64,000 nucleotides of DNA, from positions 47,599-111,598 of the forward strand of contig QANU01047209.1 in NCBI GenBank assembly GCA_003254905.1, in the 5' to 3' direction. How positions within the stretch are numbered: the first letter of the stretch is position 1; the number at the start of each line of letters is the position of its first letter. The position numbers and the translations under genes are program-made. The DNA is from Nissolia schottii. Its lineage: Eukaryota; Streptophyta; Magnoliopsida; Fabales; Fabaceae. Positions 34,100 to 45,800 of the stretch are shown here, piece by piece. The notes under the pieces were generated by a model. The model ran no database searches and was not told where the DNA came from. It worked only from the letters and a program-made list of their open reading frames with translations.

Positions 34100-37000
34100 T
34101 CAAAACTCATAAAAAGTGGGGGGGGGAATCGTAATGACAATAATAAAATCTAAAATAAAACCTAGAAAAATCAAATCTTTTAGAAAAATTTGAAGGATAA
34201 ACAAAGAAAAAAAAAGATGGAAAATTAACAAATGCCCATGAACTTTCTCAATTTTGTGCACAAGAATCAACCAAGAAAAAACACAAGGAAAAAAGGGGAT
34301 TTCTTTCTCTTGTGTAGGCCACAACAATGAAGCCCTATCATTGATGGCGAGAGCGGCTAGACAATGCAGTAGAACATTTGAACGATGCAGCTACGTGGAA
34401 GGGGATTAAAGGTTGAAGGAGCAGTGACCATGGTGGTGCAAGTTCGTGCACGACACAAGTGACGAAGCATGAAAGTGCGAGTTTGGTGCAATGACTTGTG
34501 TGGTTGGTGTCGCAACCTAACCCCCGCTGCGAGTGCCAGTGGGTCTCAGATCTAGAGGTGGGATCTCGGTGGTGGTGAGTGGATGGGAGTGGGAATAAGG
34601 GTTTTGCATAATTATAAATATGACTTTGATGGACCACCCTAAACCACTTGATGCATCATTTTCCCTAATACATAAGGTGCAACTAAGAAGGAGTCTGTGC
34701 TTTATATCATTTTATTTTGTTTTATATACTAGAATATGATGTTGCTTTTGGCTAGCATTGTATTTTGGATATGGATCTCTTCTAGTTATTTTATATATAT
34801 ATATATATAAAAGAATGGAATAATTTTTTTTAAAGGACAACCAATGATACTTATAATTTGAAAATAATATATTAGATTTAACATCAATAAAAATATAAAT
34901 ATATTATTCATTTTAAACTATCTGAAGATCTACATTTCTACTACTTACTAAAAAATTATCGATGTTTAAACAACTTTTATATCGAAGACTAATACTACTA
35001 GTGTTTCAATTTGAAAAGTATATTACTCTTTATTTCACGATAAATTTAAATATATTATTATTTTTTTAGGTAAGTGTTGTATGACATGCCATTAAAAATC
35101 CAAAGGAGGGCAAAGAAGACTAGTACAAAACAATCACAACACCAACTACTGCAAAACTCGACTGTCTTTCAATCACTTCCCCCAACTCTCACCTATCAAC
35201 CCCACCTCTCACTCACTGAGACTCAACAATGCTCAGTTAACACGGGAAAGAGCCTTAATAAAAACCTTATTAGGGGAAACTCAATTGGACAAACTCCATG
35301 TTTTTAGGGAGAAAAAATAGCATTTTACCCACAACTAATTAAGGGCCCAAAACAACCATAAAACCTCACTAAAACCTCCCAAAATCTTGACAAAAATACA
35401 AAACAAGCATCACACCAATCGCCACATTACACAAGAAACTTGATAGCTTCCTATAACGAAATTTCACAAAAAGAAATGAAAACAACTATAAAAGAAAGCA
35501 AACACCATGAAGGAAAACAAAACTACAATCATAAAATGAAAATATAAATAAAAAAATTCTAAATAATGAAAAAATAAAATATAGTAGAACTCTCAACATA
35601 AAAAATGATGGCAACTCACCTTTCTTTTTTGATACTTCAAAAATTATATTCAATGAAATTTGAACTTAGGAACTCATCTATATTACTCAAACCCCTCATC
35701 ATTAGACTAATTCTAGTGACTTTGACAACCGATTTCTCTAAAACTCACAATAAAATAAGAGGACGAAGAAAAATATCATTACCTGATTTGATACTGGATC
35801 TTCTCTAGTTAATTATAAAACAAATAGTGACGTGTGTCATTAATTTAAAGAGTTTAATTTTTATTTACTGATAAAGTTTTTTTTACACTATCAACCAATC
35901 AAATTTTATCACATTAGTATAAATGATTGGCTTCCTCTCTCACATCTTAAAAACATGTATATTGAGAGATTTGATTAATTAATGATGTAAAGAATTTTAC
36001 ACTATCAATAGATAGAAATTAAACTCTAATTGAAATTCCCATCCATTTAATTTATTAAAATTTAATTTAGAAAAATGAATTTATTGATTAATAACAATTA
36101 TTTAAAATGTGATAATTCATTTAAAATGGGATTAATAACAGTTATACAAATAGAATGATTTATCAGCAGTAAAATAATATATAAGAAAAGCGTTTACTTT
36201 TCTTCTTTGAGGTGGAACAAAATTACTCTCTCTCCCTCATTTGTTTCATTGTCTAATTTAATATTGTCCCTTTTTTTGTGCACTAATATTTTTATGTCTT
36301 GAAAAAATAAAATCAAACTTATATTATGTATACACAATTAATTAATCAAGCACTAGCGGGCGTGTGATCTGCATGCTATATTTTAGTAATGATAAGCACA
36401 TTTACAACTGGCGAATGTGAAATCAACCACTAAAAATTAGTGATGATAACTTATTTGAATGGTGAAAAAAAAATGAAAACATTAACACTACAGGTAAAAA
36501 GCCTATTTTGAAAGGTTTTTAGTGTTTGAAAAAAAATTTCATGTAATTTTCCCGTAAAATCATAATTTTTTATGTGTTAATATTAGTTTTTAACAACTGT
36601 ACTCTTGAGAGTCTTAATAAACAATTTTTTTAAGTTAATTTGTGCTCTCTAAAAATTATAAGACTAATATGATTATAAACTTTAATAAACAATGCTACTC
36701 TATTTAATGTTTATATTTATTATAGTTATTTTACATATTCAATATAATTTTACAATATATTTATCAAACACTACATTTATAGGTTAGCACTTACTTATTT
36801 AGAACTATTTTTACATTTTTTTTAACTAAATAATATTATTATAACTTTTTTAAAAACAAAACTTTTAGCAAGTTAAAAAATCAGCAGCTCTCGAAAATTC
36901 TCACATTAGTACTAAACCAAATCTAAGTGTAACTAATAAAAAATAATAATAAAGTGTAACATTAAATTAAATATGTTTCACAAAATGCAATTTTACGTCA

Positions 37001-37739
37001 AATTTCTTTTACTGTATGGAGGGTTTATTTCCTCAATTAGCCCTCTACTAGATGGTGTAGGATGGGCACCATAATATAGATAAATAAAAGGAGCAATGCA
37101 AGGAATTTTTTAAAGAAAAATAAAACAAAAGGAAAACCCCAAAATTTAAGAGTACTCAGAAAATGACGGGAGGGCTACCAAATTAGAGCAAGCCAATCAT
37201 TAAATAAACAATAACAAAAAAAAAATCCGTTTAAAAAATAAATACAATACCATCCCTTTCCTCCTTCAAGGCCACGACCTTCAATATTAACCATAAGTCC
37301 CGGCTGCTCCACGACCTTTTTCTCTATTATAGGTAGGTGCTGTGATGGCTAATTTGATTTGTCACACTTTTAAACTCATTCTCAACTCACCCTCACCCTC
37401 ACCATGCTTCCTTATACTATATGATTGAAAATCTCGAACTTTAATCACGCTAGCTAGCTTTTCATAAATTAAAAAAAAAAACAAAAAAACAAAATTCAGA
37501 TTAAATTCTTTATTTTTTATTTTTTAATAAAAAATTGATAAGTGTACCTTTTTTTCTTAAAACAAGGATATATTTTTATGTTTTAAATTATTTATTTAAA
37601 AAAAAGATGTCTATATGTCATTGTATAAATTGATAAAATAGACATCGGGTAGGTTGCCTAAAGCCTTCGTAAATACAAAGAACTTATTTAAGTTTTGTAA
37701 AAAAAAAAAAAAAAAGGCATTGATCCCCTGTTGCGGGTC
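34100..37739. other. AT-rich intergenic sequence, nothing recognised
   Basis: About 3.6 kb without supported genes. Short frames (for example 34338-34637 minus, 35605-35808 plus) show no family signature and lie in mixed-composition DNA. A TA run occurs near 34793-34808. Confidence 0.35.
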
Positions 37740-38110
37740 CCACACACCAATTGGCACGAGAAAAATCTGATCAATCAAAAAGAGAGCACCCGAAGACACA
37801 AAGGCATAAGGACACGTGTCGATCGGTGGAAGCAGCTTAGCGGATCATAGGGTGTGTCCTCCAAACTGCATCCCACACCGAAAGGGGGTTATTGATCATC
37901 GTATCGTATCAAACTCGTTTTGAGAATAGAAGAATTGGGAAAGTGGGACCCACAACCCCAACGAAACCAGATAGAGCAACCTAAGTAATGCCATTTGTTC
38001 GTTGTGTGGAGCATGACGAGAGATGGAGATGGATACAACGGAACTGCATCGCTTCCACTCAACTCAACACTCAATACCGACAAAAATCCAAAGCGAAAAA
38101 AATCCATAAA
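37740..38110. other. GC-richer island, unrecognised
   Basis: The composition rises relative to the flanks, and the sequence GACACGTGTC (an ABRE/G-box palindrome) occurs at about 37811. No open frame shows a known family. It could be a relic of a promoter and first exon or part of a transposon. Confidence 0.3.
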
Positions 38111-39304
38111 CTTTTCACTTTAGGAGCATGTTTGGGAAGTAGCTCCAGCAGCTGTTTTTGTTGAAATGAAGGATATTTGGTAAAATTAAAAAAAAAATTA
38201 AGCAACAGCTTTTGAAATAAAAAAAATGTTATTTTGTTAAAAAAAATCAGCATCAAACTTTTGAGCATTTTTTATATAAAACTGTTTTTCTTTTATTATT
38301 AAAATCTTGTTATTTTCATTTTACCTAAATTCACCAACTTTCATAACCAGAATTTACTTTTTTCTTTCACCAATTTTCATAACTTTTTTTTATAATTTAT
38401 CATATAAAATGATTATTTTTTAACAATTTAAATAAAATAAATTATCTTTAAATTATTTTATAGTTAAAATATTAAAATATAAATGATTCTGTAAAAAAAT
38501 TAAAATAAGTAATTATTAAAATAAATTTAATTTTTCAATTTTTTTAAACACGCACTCGAACTTTTTGTTGTCTTTCACAGTTTGCATTCATTGCGGTGAT
38601 ACTAATTTAAAATTTAAGAATTTTCTTAATAAGTTAGAGCGCTTCTTAAAAAATATATAAATAGTAATTTTATATTAAAAGTGAAATTTGTATATTTTTA
38701 ATAACATTAAATATTTTATAAACTTAAATTTTTTACTTTAACTTCCTTAGTTAATATTCTAAAGTTTGGATTGATAATGTTATGACTCTCTAAAAGTTAC
38801 TGAGCTGTTTAAAAATTACTCTTGAAAAATTGTAGTAGTATTTTTTGGTAAAATAATACAAAAACTACTCTCAATAAGCAGAAGCCATAAACATGATGTT
38901 TAATGAATATATCGTTAAGTTGTTTTTAAAATAAAATTATTACAATTGATATAAATAGTAAAAGAATATTTTTATTTTAATGTTTCATTAGTGATTGAAT
39001 AACAAAACTGAAATTTTAATAAAGTTTAAAATTATTTAAATCTTTTTAAATTTTAGACGGCTAAAATTAGTTTTAAAAAACCTCTTTTGAGAACTCTTAA
39101 TAGTACCCAAAACTCTCAAAAGACTAGGGCAAAAGCTCTTCAATTTTTCTATTTAGCAAACACAAAAGATTAACTTATGTTTTTTTTTGAGAGTATGAGT
39201 ACTTCCTCAACAAGCTTTACTAAATCAAGCTTAACAGCTTTGATTAATAAAACTCAAAATTTAAAATGTTACAACACTACAATGACTTTTTGATAATTTT
39301 TTTA
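38111..39304. other. AT-rich intergenic sequence
   Basis: Very AT-rich with long A and T runs. No gene or repeat boundary was supported. Confidence 0.35.
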
Positions 39305-39672
39305 AGGTAAACTCTCAAATAAGTTTCTTATAATTTTATTATCAGACAAATTAGAGTTAGTCCTTCACAAATAAAAAATTTATATTATACCCTCACAAAT
39401 AAAAAAAATTGAACAAATAAGTCTTTTAAAGTGTTTGTTATTTTAATGTCACCAATTTTTATGAGACAATTTGTCTAAAAGTCAAATTATTAGGGGTTAA
39501 TTTGTTCAAAAATCAAATTACGAATGACCAATTTATTTGAAAAATAAATTGTGAAAAATTTATTTGTCTAATTTTTTTATTTGTTAAAGACCAATATTAA
39601 TTTTTTATTTATGAAGAATTAACTTGTCTAATTGTAAAATTGTGAAAGATTTATTTGTGGATTTCTTTTACT
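39305..39672. mobile_element. Small foldback MITE (~370 bp)
   Basis: The left part (AACTCTCAAATAAGTTTC, then TTATAATTTTATTATCAGAC) pairs with the reverse complement of the right part (GTCTAATTGTAAAATTGTGA, then AGATTTATTTGTGGATTT) over about 85 bp per arm with mismatches. The middle repeats the AAATTATTAGGGGTTAATTT type of text. No coding region. Ends approximate. Confidence 0.55.
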
Positions 39673-40092
39673 ATTTGAATTTTTTCTCTCGGCACAAAAC
39701 ATGCTTAACCCAGTCTTAAAGTTAAGTTTTTTTTTTCTTTTTCTTTTGTAATGTGTAGTTTCAAAATATAAACTAAGAAACAAAAATAAATTACAATAAG
39801 CAAGAAAAAATAAATTTTCAACAAGTATAAAACATCTAATGACCTTTAAAATATTAATTACTAATTTTAATATTTGAACTTATGTTTTAAATGTAATATT
39901 CAATATTTTAACTTAAGTTAGATTAATGTCTTTGCTAGATTTTAATTAATCCAGCTTATGTTAAATCATCAATTAATTATAGAGGTAAAAAAAGCTTTCT
40001 ATTGTGGCGTTTTTTCATTTATAAAATTAAAATTTAAAACTTTATATAAAAAGAGAAAACGTACAGCTTAAACATTTTAGTTTTGGTTTACT
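39673..40092. other. AT-rich intergenic sequence
   Basis: Nothing was recognised. A and T runs dominate. Confidence 0.3.
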
Positions 40093-40530
40093 TTGAAAAA
40101 TCTTAAAAAGGCAAGAAACAAAAGGACGAAAACGAAACCCCTCTTTCAGGCCATGACAAAAGACATGCCGTCACGCGCGACCCACTACTGGACAAAACAC
40201 GTGTCATCCTCCATGGCACTTTGGGGGGTTTCGACGAAAAGAAGAGGGCACTTCTGGAAATTCATGCGGAGGGCATGTTTGGCGAAAGCGTGGAGACGGA
40301 ACCCTTTGTCGCCACGTGCCTTGGCGTCGGCCGCACGCAGGGAAACTCTTTTGTCTCCTTGTTCCAACCTTTATTTCTTTTTCATTCTTTCCTTTCCATT
40401 CCCCCATTGTGCTTTGTGGCTCCTCTTTCTTCCCACCCAAGATTTTTCATTAGGTACGGGTATTTGCCAGGCCCCGTTTTTGACTAATTCCATTTCCTTC
40501 CAGATCTATACTCTCTCTTATGTGAAATGA
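40093..40530 (+). other. GC-rich island with open frame of unknown nature (145 codons)
   Basis: A plus-strand frame of 145 codons covers a GC-rich patch at 40130-40450 that also has open frames in two other registers (40221-40487 plus and 40204-40440 minus). That is typical of a composition effect. Two ACGT-core boxes are present: ACACGTGTCA near 40197 and CCACGTGCC near 40314. No protein family was recognised. It may be a relic of a gene's 5' region or captured DNA. It lies about 3.5 kb upstream of GID1. Confidence 0.25.
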
Positions 40531-42217
40531 AATGTACTTAACTTTTGGGAGTAGAAAAGATGACAAAGTGAAAGGCTTCTCTTCGGATTGGTTATTAAAA
40601 CAAAATTATTATCCTCATGGAAAGGTTTCTTTCATTTTAGGTAAGAGCAATGTATAATTGGATCTTTTATTTTGGTCACTCAAATAATTTTTTAGTGCTG
40701 CATAATCAAATAGTGTCCGAGTAGACATGAATGACCTGCCATGGTAATACATGACAAGAAATGACAAAAAAATTCACCTTAAAGAGAATTCATTCCCTAT
40801 TTCAAAAATTAATCATCTTAAAATATTTTTATATTGCTCAAAGTTAATGAACCTACTTAAAATACGAGTGTGTAGATTTCATGCTCGATTCTCATAAGGT
40901 GATTAAGGAAAATCCTCAACCAAATTAATGATTTTAAGATTTGAATCTCTAATATCAAATGTAAAATTTATCTAAGTTGCAATGTAATTCTTTTGGCTTC
41001 TTAGCCTAACCTTTACAGGACAAAGTAATATGTAATTTCAATAGTTTTAGACATAAATAAGAATTTATATCTTAAGCAAGTAATTGCTAAAAAGAAGGTT
41101 TTATTAACCAGTGTTATTGAAAGTACATTTACTGCAAAAGAAAGTTTTTAAATTTTTTTTAAAGTATCTATTACACTTTTATTATATTTTAGACTTACAA
41201 AAATGTATATATTTTTTTAAAAAAATTCTTTTTATTTCTTAAGACACTCGCTAATAAAACCTTAAAAAAATTTCCATATAATCCTCTTGCTATTGTTACT
41301 CGCTCAATGACATGTGGAGGTAAGGGGTGATGGTTTAGGCTAACATTGAATCCACCTCTCTCTTCCTTGACCAATAACACTAGTATATACATGGAAGAAT
41401 AACACTTGAGATCCTGAGGGCATCAAGACTACTGAAAGTTTTGAAGATAAAGATTGCGGAAAGTTATTAAATGTCACTAACATTAGTTGACTGCAGGGAA
41501 TCACAACGACTCTGAATTATAAAATGAAGCGTATAGAGGGACAGTAATTAGACGATTGATGTCATGGATCTCCTCATGGAGGAGAGAGGTTCATGGGGAA
41601 GGCCTCCGGGTAGCCTTGACCTTCCATTAGGTTGAGCTTGGGAATGCATGTTCTCAGATAGGTTTTTTATTATGTGTTGTGAAGTGTTATATCTTATCAT
41701 TAATTAATGGGGTGTGTCTCATACATGACATAAATAATAAATAAATTAATGGTGAAAGGTTATACTTAATAATACATGACAAAATCTAATTGGGAGGATC
41801 TATTTCCTTGAGCGAGTGATTGTTAAGGAAAATAGATCATCTCAAATAAATTTTTTGTTATTTGAGTTCAAATATAATTTCTCACTATTAATTGAGAATG
41901 TAAGACTTACATACGAAAAAAATAACAAATATATTAATGATAAAATATCACACTTAATCTCACATGATAAAAAAATTCACTTTAAAAGATTATAGAATGA
42001 CCTAGTGAATGGGGAAGGGCTTAAATAGGTAGAGGTAGAGAAGGCTTTAATTAGAATGACCGAGTGAAATCCACTTAATAATAGTTTTTCCCCCTTTCTC
42101 TTGATAGTTATTGTTAGAAATAATTGTTAATCTCTTCTCATACCATAAGTCCATTAAAAAAAATAAGATGTTGATCATGGGTTTTAAAACTATTTTATGT
42201 CATACATGTCATAGTTA
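40531..42217. other. AT-rich intergenic sequence
   Basis: No gene, RNA or defined repeat could be supported. Phrases such as AAATTCACCTTAAAG and CACTTAATCTCACATGA recur loosely, perhaps from a decayed LTR. Confidence 0.3.
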
Positions 42218-42226
42218 ATAATTAAA

Positions 42227-43132
42227 GCGAAAATGCTCACATAGGTCCTTGAATTTTTATGTGTTGTTCACATAAGTTTTTAACAAAAAAAAGCCCTTTA
42301 TAGGTCCCTGAAACTTTTTCGCTATTTTCCTCGTTCATCCCTCTATCTGTTTGCGACGTCGACGTCACGACAGCACACGTGACCGTTAACCCGCTCTCTT
42401 TTCCTTACTTTCCCATCCTCCATGGCAGCTGCAACTTGCTACCACATTCCATCGTCATCTTATTTCCTCCACAAAAAATCTCTAATCATCAACTACTGCT
42501 AGCAATTTACAATTCAATAGAAATTATAGCAGAACCAATTTGAAATTCAGATTGTGAATAATTGTTGAATAAGTCACAACACACAATGTCACCTAATCAA
42601 CAAATTCCCAAATTGCAACCCTAATACCATTCTAAAATCTAAATCAACAACAACATTAAAATCATTATGAACCCTAAATCAACAAATTCCTAAATTATAG
42701 AGACCAAATCCATCAAAAGGAAAAAAAATCAAAAGAGGAGAAGAAGAGAACAAAAGCTGGAGAAGTAAGGGGCAATTTTCATCATGTTGTCGGCATCATA
42801 GATCCGAAGATGAACTTTTCAACCTCTTGGTGTTTGTTCTGAGGTATGCAGTGATTCCTAGGATGGCTCTGAGGTCATACTCAGAGTTGTCAATGAAGAT
42901 GTCATGCACAGGATTTTCTTTGTCAATTTGGGAGAACAATGGATCCTAAACAATGTTGCAGTTGCCATGGAAGATGGGGGAAGTGAGGAAGAGATGACAA
43001 GTTAATGATCATGTGTGTTGTCGTGACGTCGCAAACAGATAGAGAAATGAGCAGAGAAAACAACAAAAAAGTTGAGGAACCTATGAGTGTGAGTAACGCA
43101 AAAATGCTCAAGAACCATGTGAACATTCTCCC
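42227..43132. mobile_element. MULE-like element with long TIRs and 9-bp target duplication
   Basis: The left end GCGAAAATGCTCACATAGG and right end (reverse complement GGGAGAATGTTCACATGG) begin inverted repeats of about 150 bp. Both contain ATCTGTTTGCGACGTC. The target duplication ATAATTAAA is at 42218-42226 and 43133-43141. The 906-bp length with no transposase indicates a non-autonomous copy. A 9-bp duplication plus long TIRs fits Mutator-like elements. It lies about 0.9 kb upstream of the GID1 start. Confidence 0.83.
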
Positions 43133-43749
43133 ATAATTAAAGTTTTGACACTTAATTAAAAAAGCAGAGGGACTTTGTCAATTTATCTCGAGCCTTTCTG
43201 TTGCACTTAATAATAGTTTGGCGAAACCAAAATTAATTACCTATTATTTTTCCAAATAATCAATAAACAAATATTAAATTTAAAAGCACTAAAATATTAG
43301 TAAAGTCATTTTTTTTTCCTATCGAAAAGCTTTCTATCCAACATGGTTTGCATGCGAGGCCGAAACGGCCCTGTCACTAGCCCATCAACCCACAAAGGGG
43401 AAAAAACAAAAGAGGAAAAAGAAAAATCGAGGTCAAAAGAGTAAAAAGAAAAGAAAAACAGAAAACTGAACCGTACTACAAAATAAATAAATAAAAAATT
43501 AAAAAAATGGGAAAAACAAAAGAAGAATGAAAAGGGGTGGGACCCATATAAACAGTTTAATTCGGCCGCCCGCTTTGTCGTCTCTCTCGTCTCCGTCCAT
43601 TCCCGTCGTTCCTTTGCGTTTGACTCTCTCACCTCTCTCTCTCTCTGCACTCTCTGCAGCACCTTCTTATCCTTCTCACGCCGTCCCCCCTCTCATTCTC
43701 TGTATTCCTTCTCATACCTGTCCGTGATCTCCCTCCCTTCCCCTTCCTT
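43133..43749. other. GID1 upstream region
   Basis: AT-rich sequence followed, from about 43560, by C/T-rich DNA that leads into the GID1 promoter. Open frames 43306-43662 (minus) and 43527-43727 (plus) follow the pyrimidine-rich composition and show no family. Confidence 0.4.
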
Positions 43750-44068
43750 TCCACATATCCGCACGTGCTATATTTGACCTTCTTTCTTCTTCTTCAAACC
43801 GCGAATCATTTCAGAACAGGTGCCAGGGGAGGGGCACCGCACCATCCTAACGCAGACAACTCGTAGATACGTACATATATAAACCCACGTACGTATCACT
43901 TGAACCTCCAAAGGGCAGGCCTTGTGATTGTTATTATGAGGGCGGTTACGGTTACCCTGAAGATCATCACCACTTTTACCGTTTCTTAAACCGTCTTTTG
44001 TTCTGTTTCCCTCTTTCTATATATATACATATCTCCGCTCTGAAGAGTGAAGAGAGAGAGAGAGAGGC
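43750..44068 (+). promoter_or_regulatory. GID1 promoter and 5' UTR
   Basis: A G-box (GCACGTGC) lies at 43761-43768. A TATA box TATATAAA at about 43876-43883 would place transcription start near 43910 and give a 5' UTR of about 160 nt ending in GA repeats. A second TATATATA at about 44019 is close to the ATG and is less likely to be the main TATA box. Pyrimidine-rich tracts (43620-43745) precede it. Control through bHLH or bZIP factors at the G-box is inferred only. Confidence 0.55.
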
Positions 44069-45184
44069 ATGGCTGGCAGTAACGAAGTCAACCTCAATGA
44101 ATCTAGGGTAACCCCTCCCTCGTGTATTCTTTTGGTCTTTTCCTCTATGTTCATTGTTTTTGACTATCTGTTGTAATTTGTGTAGAGTGTGGTTCCACTG
44201 AACACGTGGGTTCTCATCTCCAATTTCAAGCTCGCTTACAATCTCCTACGGCGCGCCGACGGAACATTCAACCGTGAACTGGCGGAGTTTCTGGACCGCA
44301 AGGTCCCGCCGAATTCGATCCCCGTCGACGGCGTCTTCTCCGTGGACCACGTCGTCGACCGCGCCACCGGCCTCTTCAACCGCGTCTACCTCCCTCACCC
44401 CCAAATCGAGCCTCACTGGGGAACAATCGACGCCGACAAGCCACTCAGCAATTCAGAGATCGTTCCCGTCCTAGTGTTCTTCCACGGCGGAAGCTTCTCC
44501 CACTCCTCCGCCAACAGCGCCATCTACGACACGCTCTGCCGCCGCCTCGTCGCCGTCTGCAACGCCGCCGTCGTCTCCGTAAACTACCGACGGTCTCCCG
44601 AGCACCGCTTCCCGTCCGCCTACGAGGACGGCTGGGCGGCGCTCCAGTGGGTGAGATCGCGAAAATGGCTCCGAAGCGGAGGTGGATCGAAGGTTCACGT
44701 GTACATGGCGGGGGACAGCTCCGGCGGGAACATTGTTCACCACGTGGCGGTTCGCGCCGCTGAGGAAGGAATTGAAATCCTCGGCAACATTCTTCTCCAC
44801 CCTCTCTTCGGGGGCGAGAAGAGGACGGAATCGGAGATTCGGCTCGACGGGAAGTACTTCGTGAGATTGCAGGACCGTGATTGGTACTGGAGGGCTTTCT
44901 TGCCTGAAGGTGAGAACAGAGACCACCCTGCTTGTAACCCCTTCGGTCCCAGGGGTAAGTGCCTTAAAGGTTTAGGGCTATTCCCTAAGAGCCTTGTCTG
45001 CGTGGCTGGTTTGGATCTTTTGCAAGATTGGCAATTGGATTATGCTCACGCTTTGAGCACTTGTGGCCATGAGGTGAATTTGCTTTACTTGAAGGAGGCA
45101 ACTATTGGCTTCTATTTCTTGCCCAATAATGATCATTTCTATACCCTCATGAGGGAGATCAAGAACTTCGTCAATCATTCCTAA
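44069..45184 (+). CDS. GID1: Gibberellin receptor GID1, two exons (44069-44107; 44186-45184)
   Basis: Soluble nuclear/cytosolic receptor that binds bioactive gibberellin and then DELLA repressors, leading to their ubiquitination. The first exon encodes MAGSNEVNLNESR. A 78-bp GT-AG intron follows, then SVVPLNTWVLISNFKLAYNL and the rest, 345 residues in all, as in GID1A/C of Arabidopsis. The N-terminal lid (about 1-55) includes RADGTFNRELAEFLDRKVP, the DELLA-contact region. The alpha/beta-hydrolase core has HGGSFSHSSANSAIYD (HGG at 113-115), GDSSGGN (Ser191 in GxSxG) and LDLLQDWQLDYA (Asp290). The position where hydrolases carry the catalytic His is Ile320 (ATIGFYFLPNNDHFY), the known GID1 change that turns the enzyme fold into a receptor. 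The sequence resembles the GID1b subtype in its N-terminus. No stops or shifts occur. The high GC content of exon 2 contrasts with its surroundings. Confidence 0.96.
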
Positions 45185-45800
45185 CTGTTAATTAATTATA
45201 CATATTACTTATAGTATTACTACTATTGCTGCTGCCGCCACTGCTGCTTAACCTTACCACACATAACAAAATGCTTGACCATTTCATTCGGTGTCTAGTG
45301 CATTAAAAACTGTGTAGCATTTTACATTACTTGTTCTTGTCATAGTAACATTCTATGGTGGCCAAATTTGAGAGTTCTGTTTGAAGTGTAGCGCCGGTTT
45401 CATGTTTCAAGTGTGGCAGATTTGTGGGGTTTGGCTGGAACCACACCATCCAAGGCTTTACCCCTGTTTAACCTTTTCTTTTTTTTTTTGGGACCTTAGT
45501 AGCAGGAGGGGAGATAGAAGATAAGGATGGATTGATACCACTGAGGTGACTCAATTCTCAATTCTGTTGTAGCAGTAGCATCAATTAGTGAAATGTGAAC
45601 TGGAACTGTGGAACAGATCCCAACCTGTAATGAATTTGTTTGTTATATACCTATAATACCTTATGTTGTTATAGAGTTATTATATGAATGAATATATGGT
45701 ATGGTTTGCTTTTGCCTACTTTGGTGCTGTTCTCTGTTGCATGCATCCTGCTACAGTTGCAATTAAGCAGTTTTAATATCTTGTTTGGAAACACAGGGCA
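45185..45800 (+). other. Probable GID1 3' UTR and downstream sequence
   Basis: Follows the GID1 stop with no other frame. AATAAA occurs at about 45800, and AATGAA-type signals occur near 45685, so the transcript may end in this interval. The poly(A) site is not established. Confidence 0.4.

Noticed and set aside
34338..34637. 99-codon minus-strand frame
   Set aside because: No family signature, no promoter signs, and its composition fits chance.
44471..44926. 151-codon minus-strand frame inside GID1
   Set aside because: It is the antisense shadow of a GC-rich coding exon; the sense strand encodes a clear GID1.
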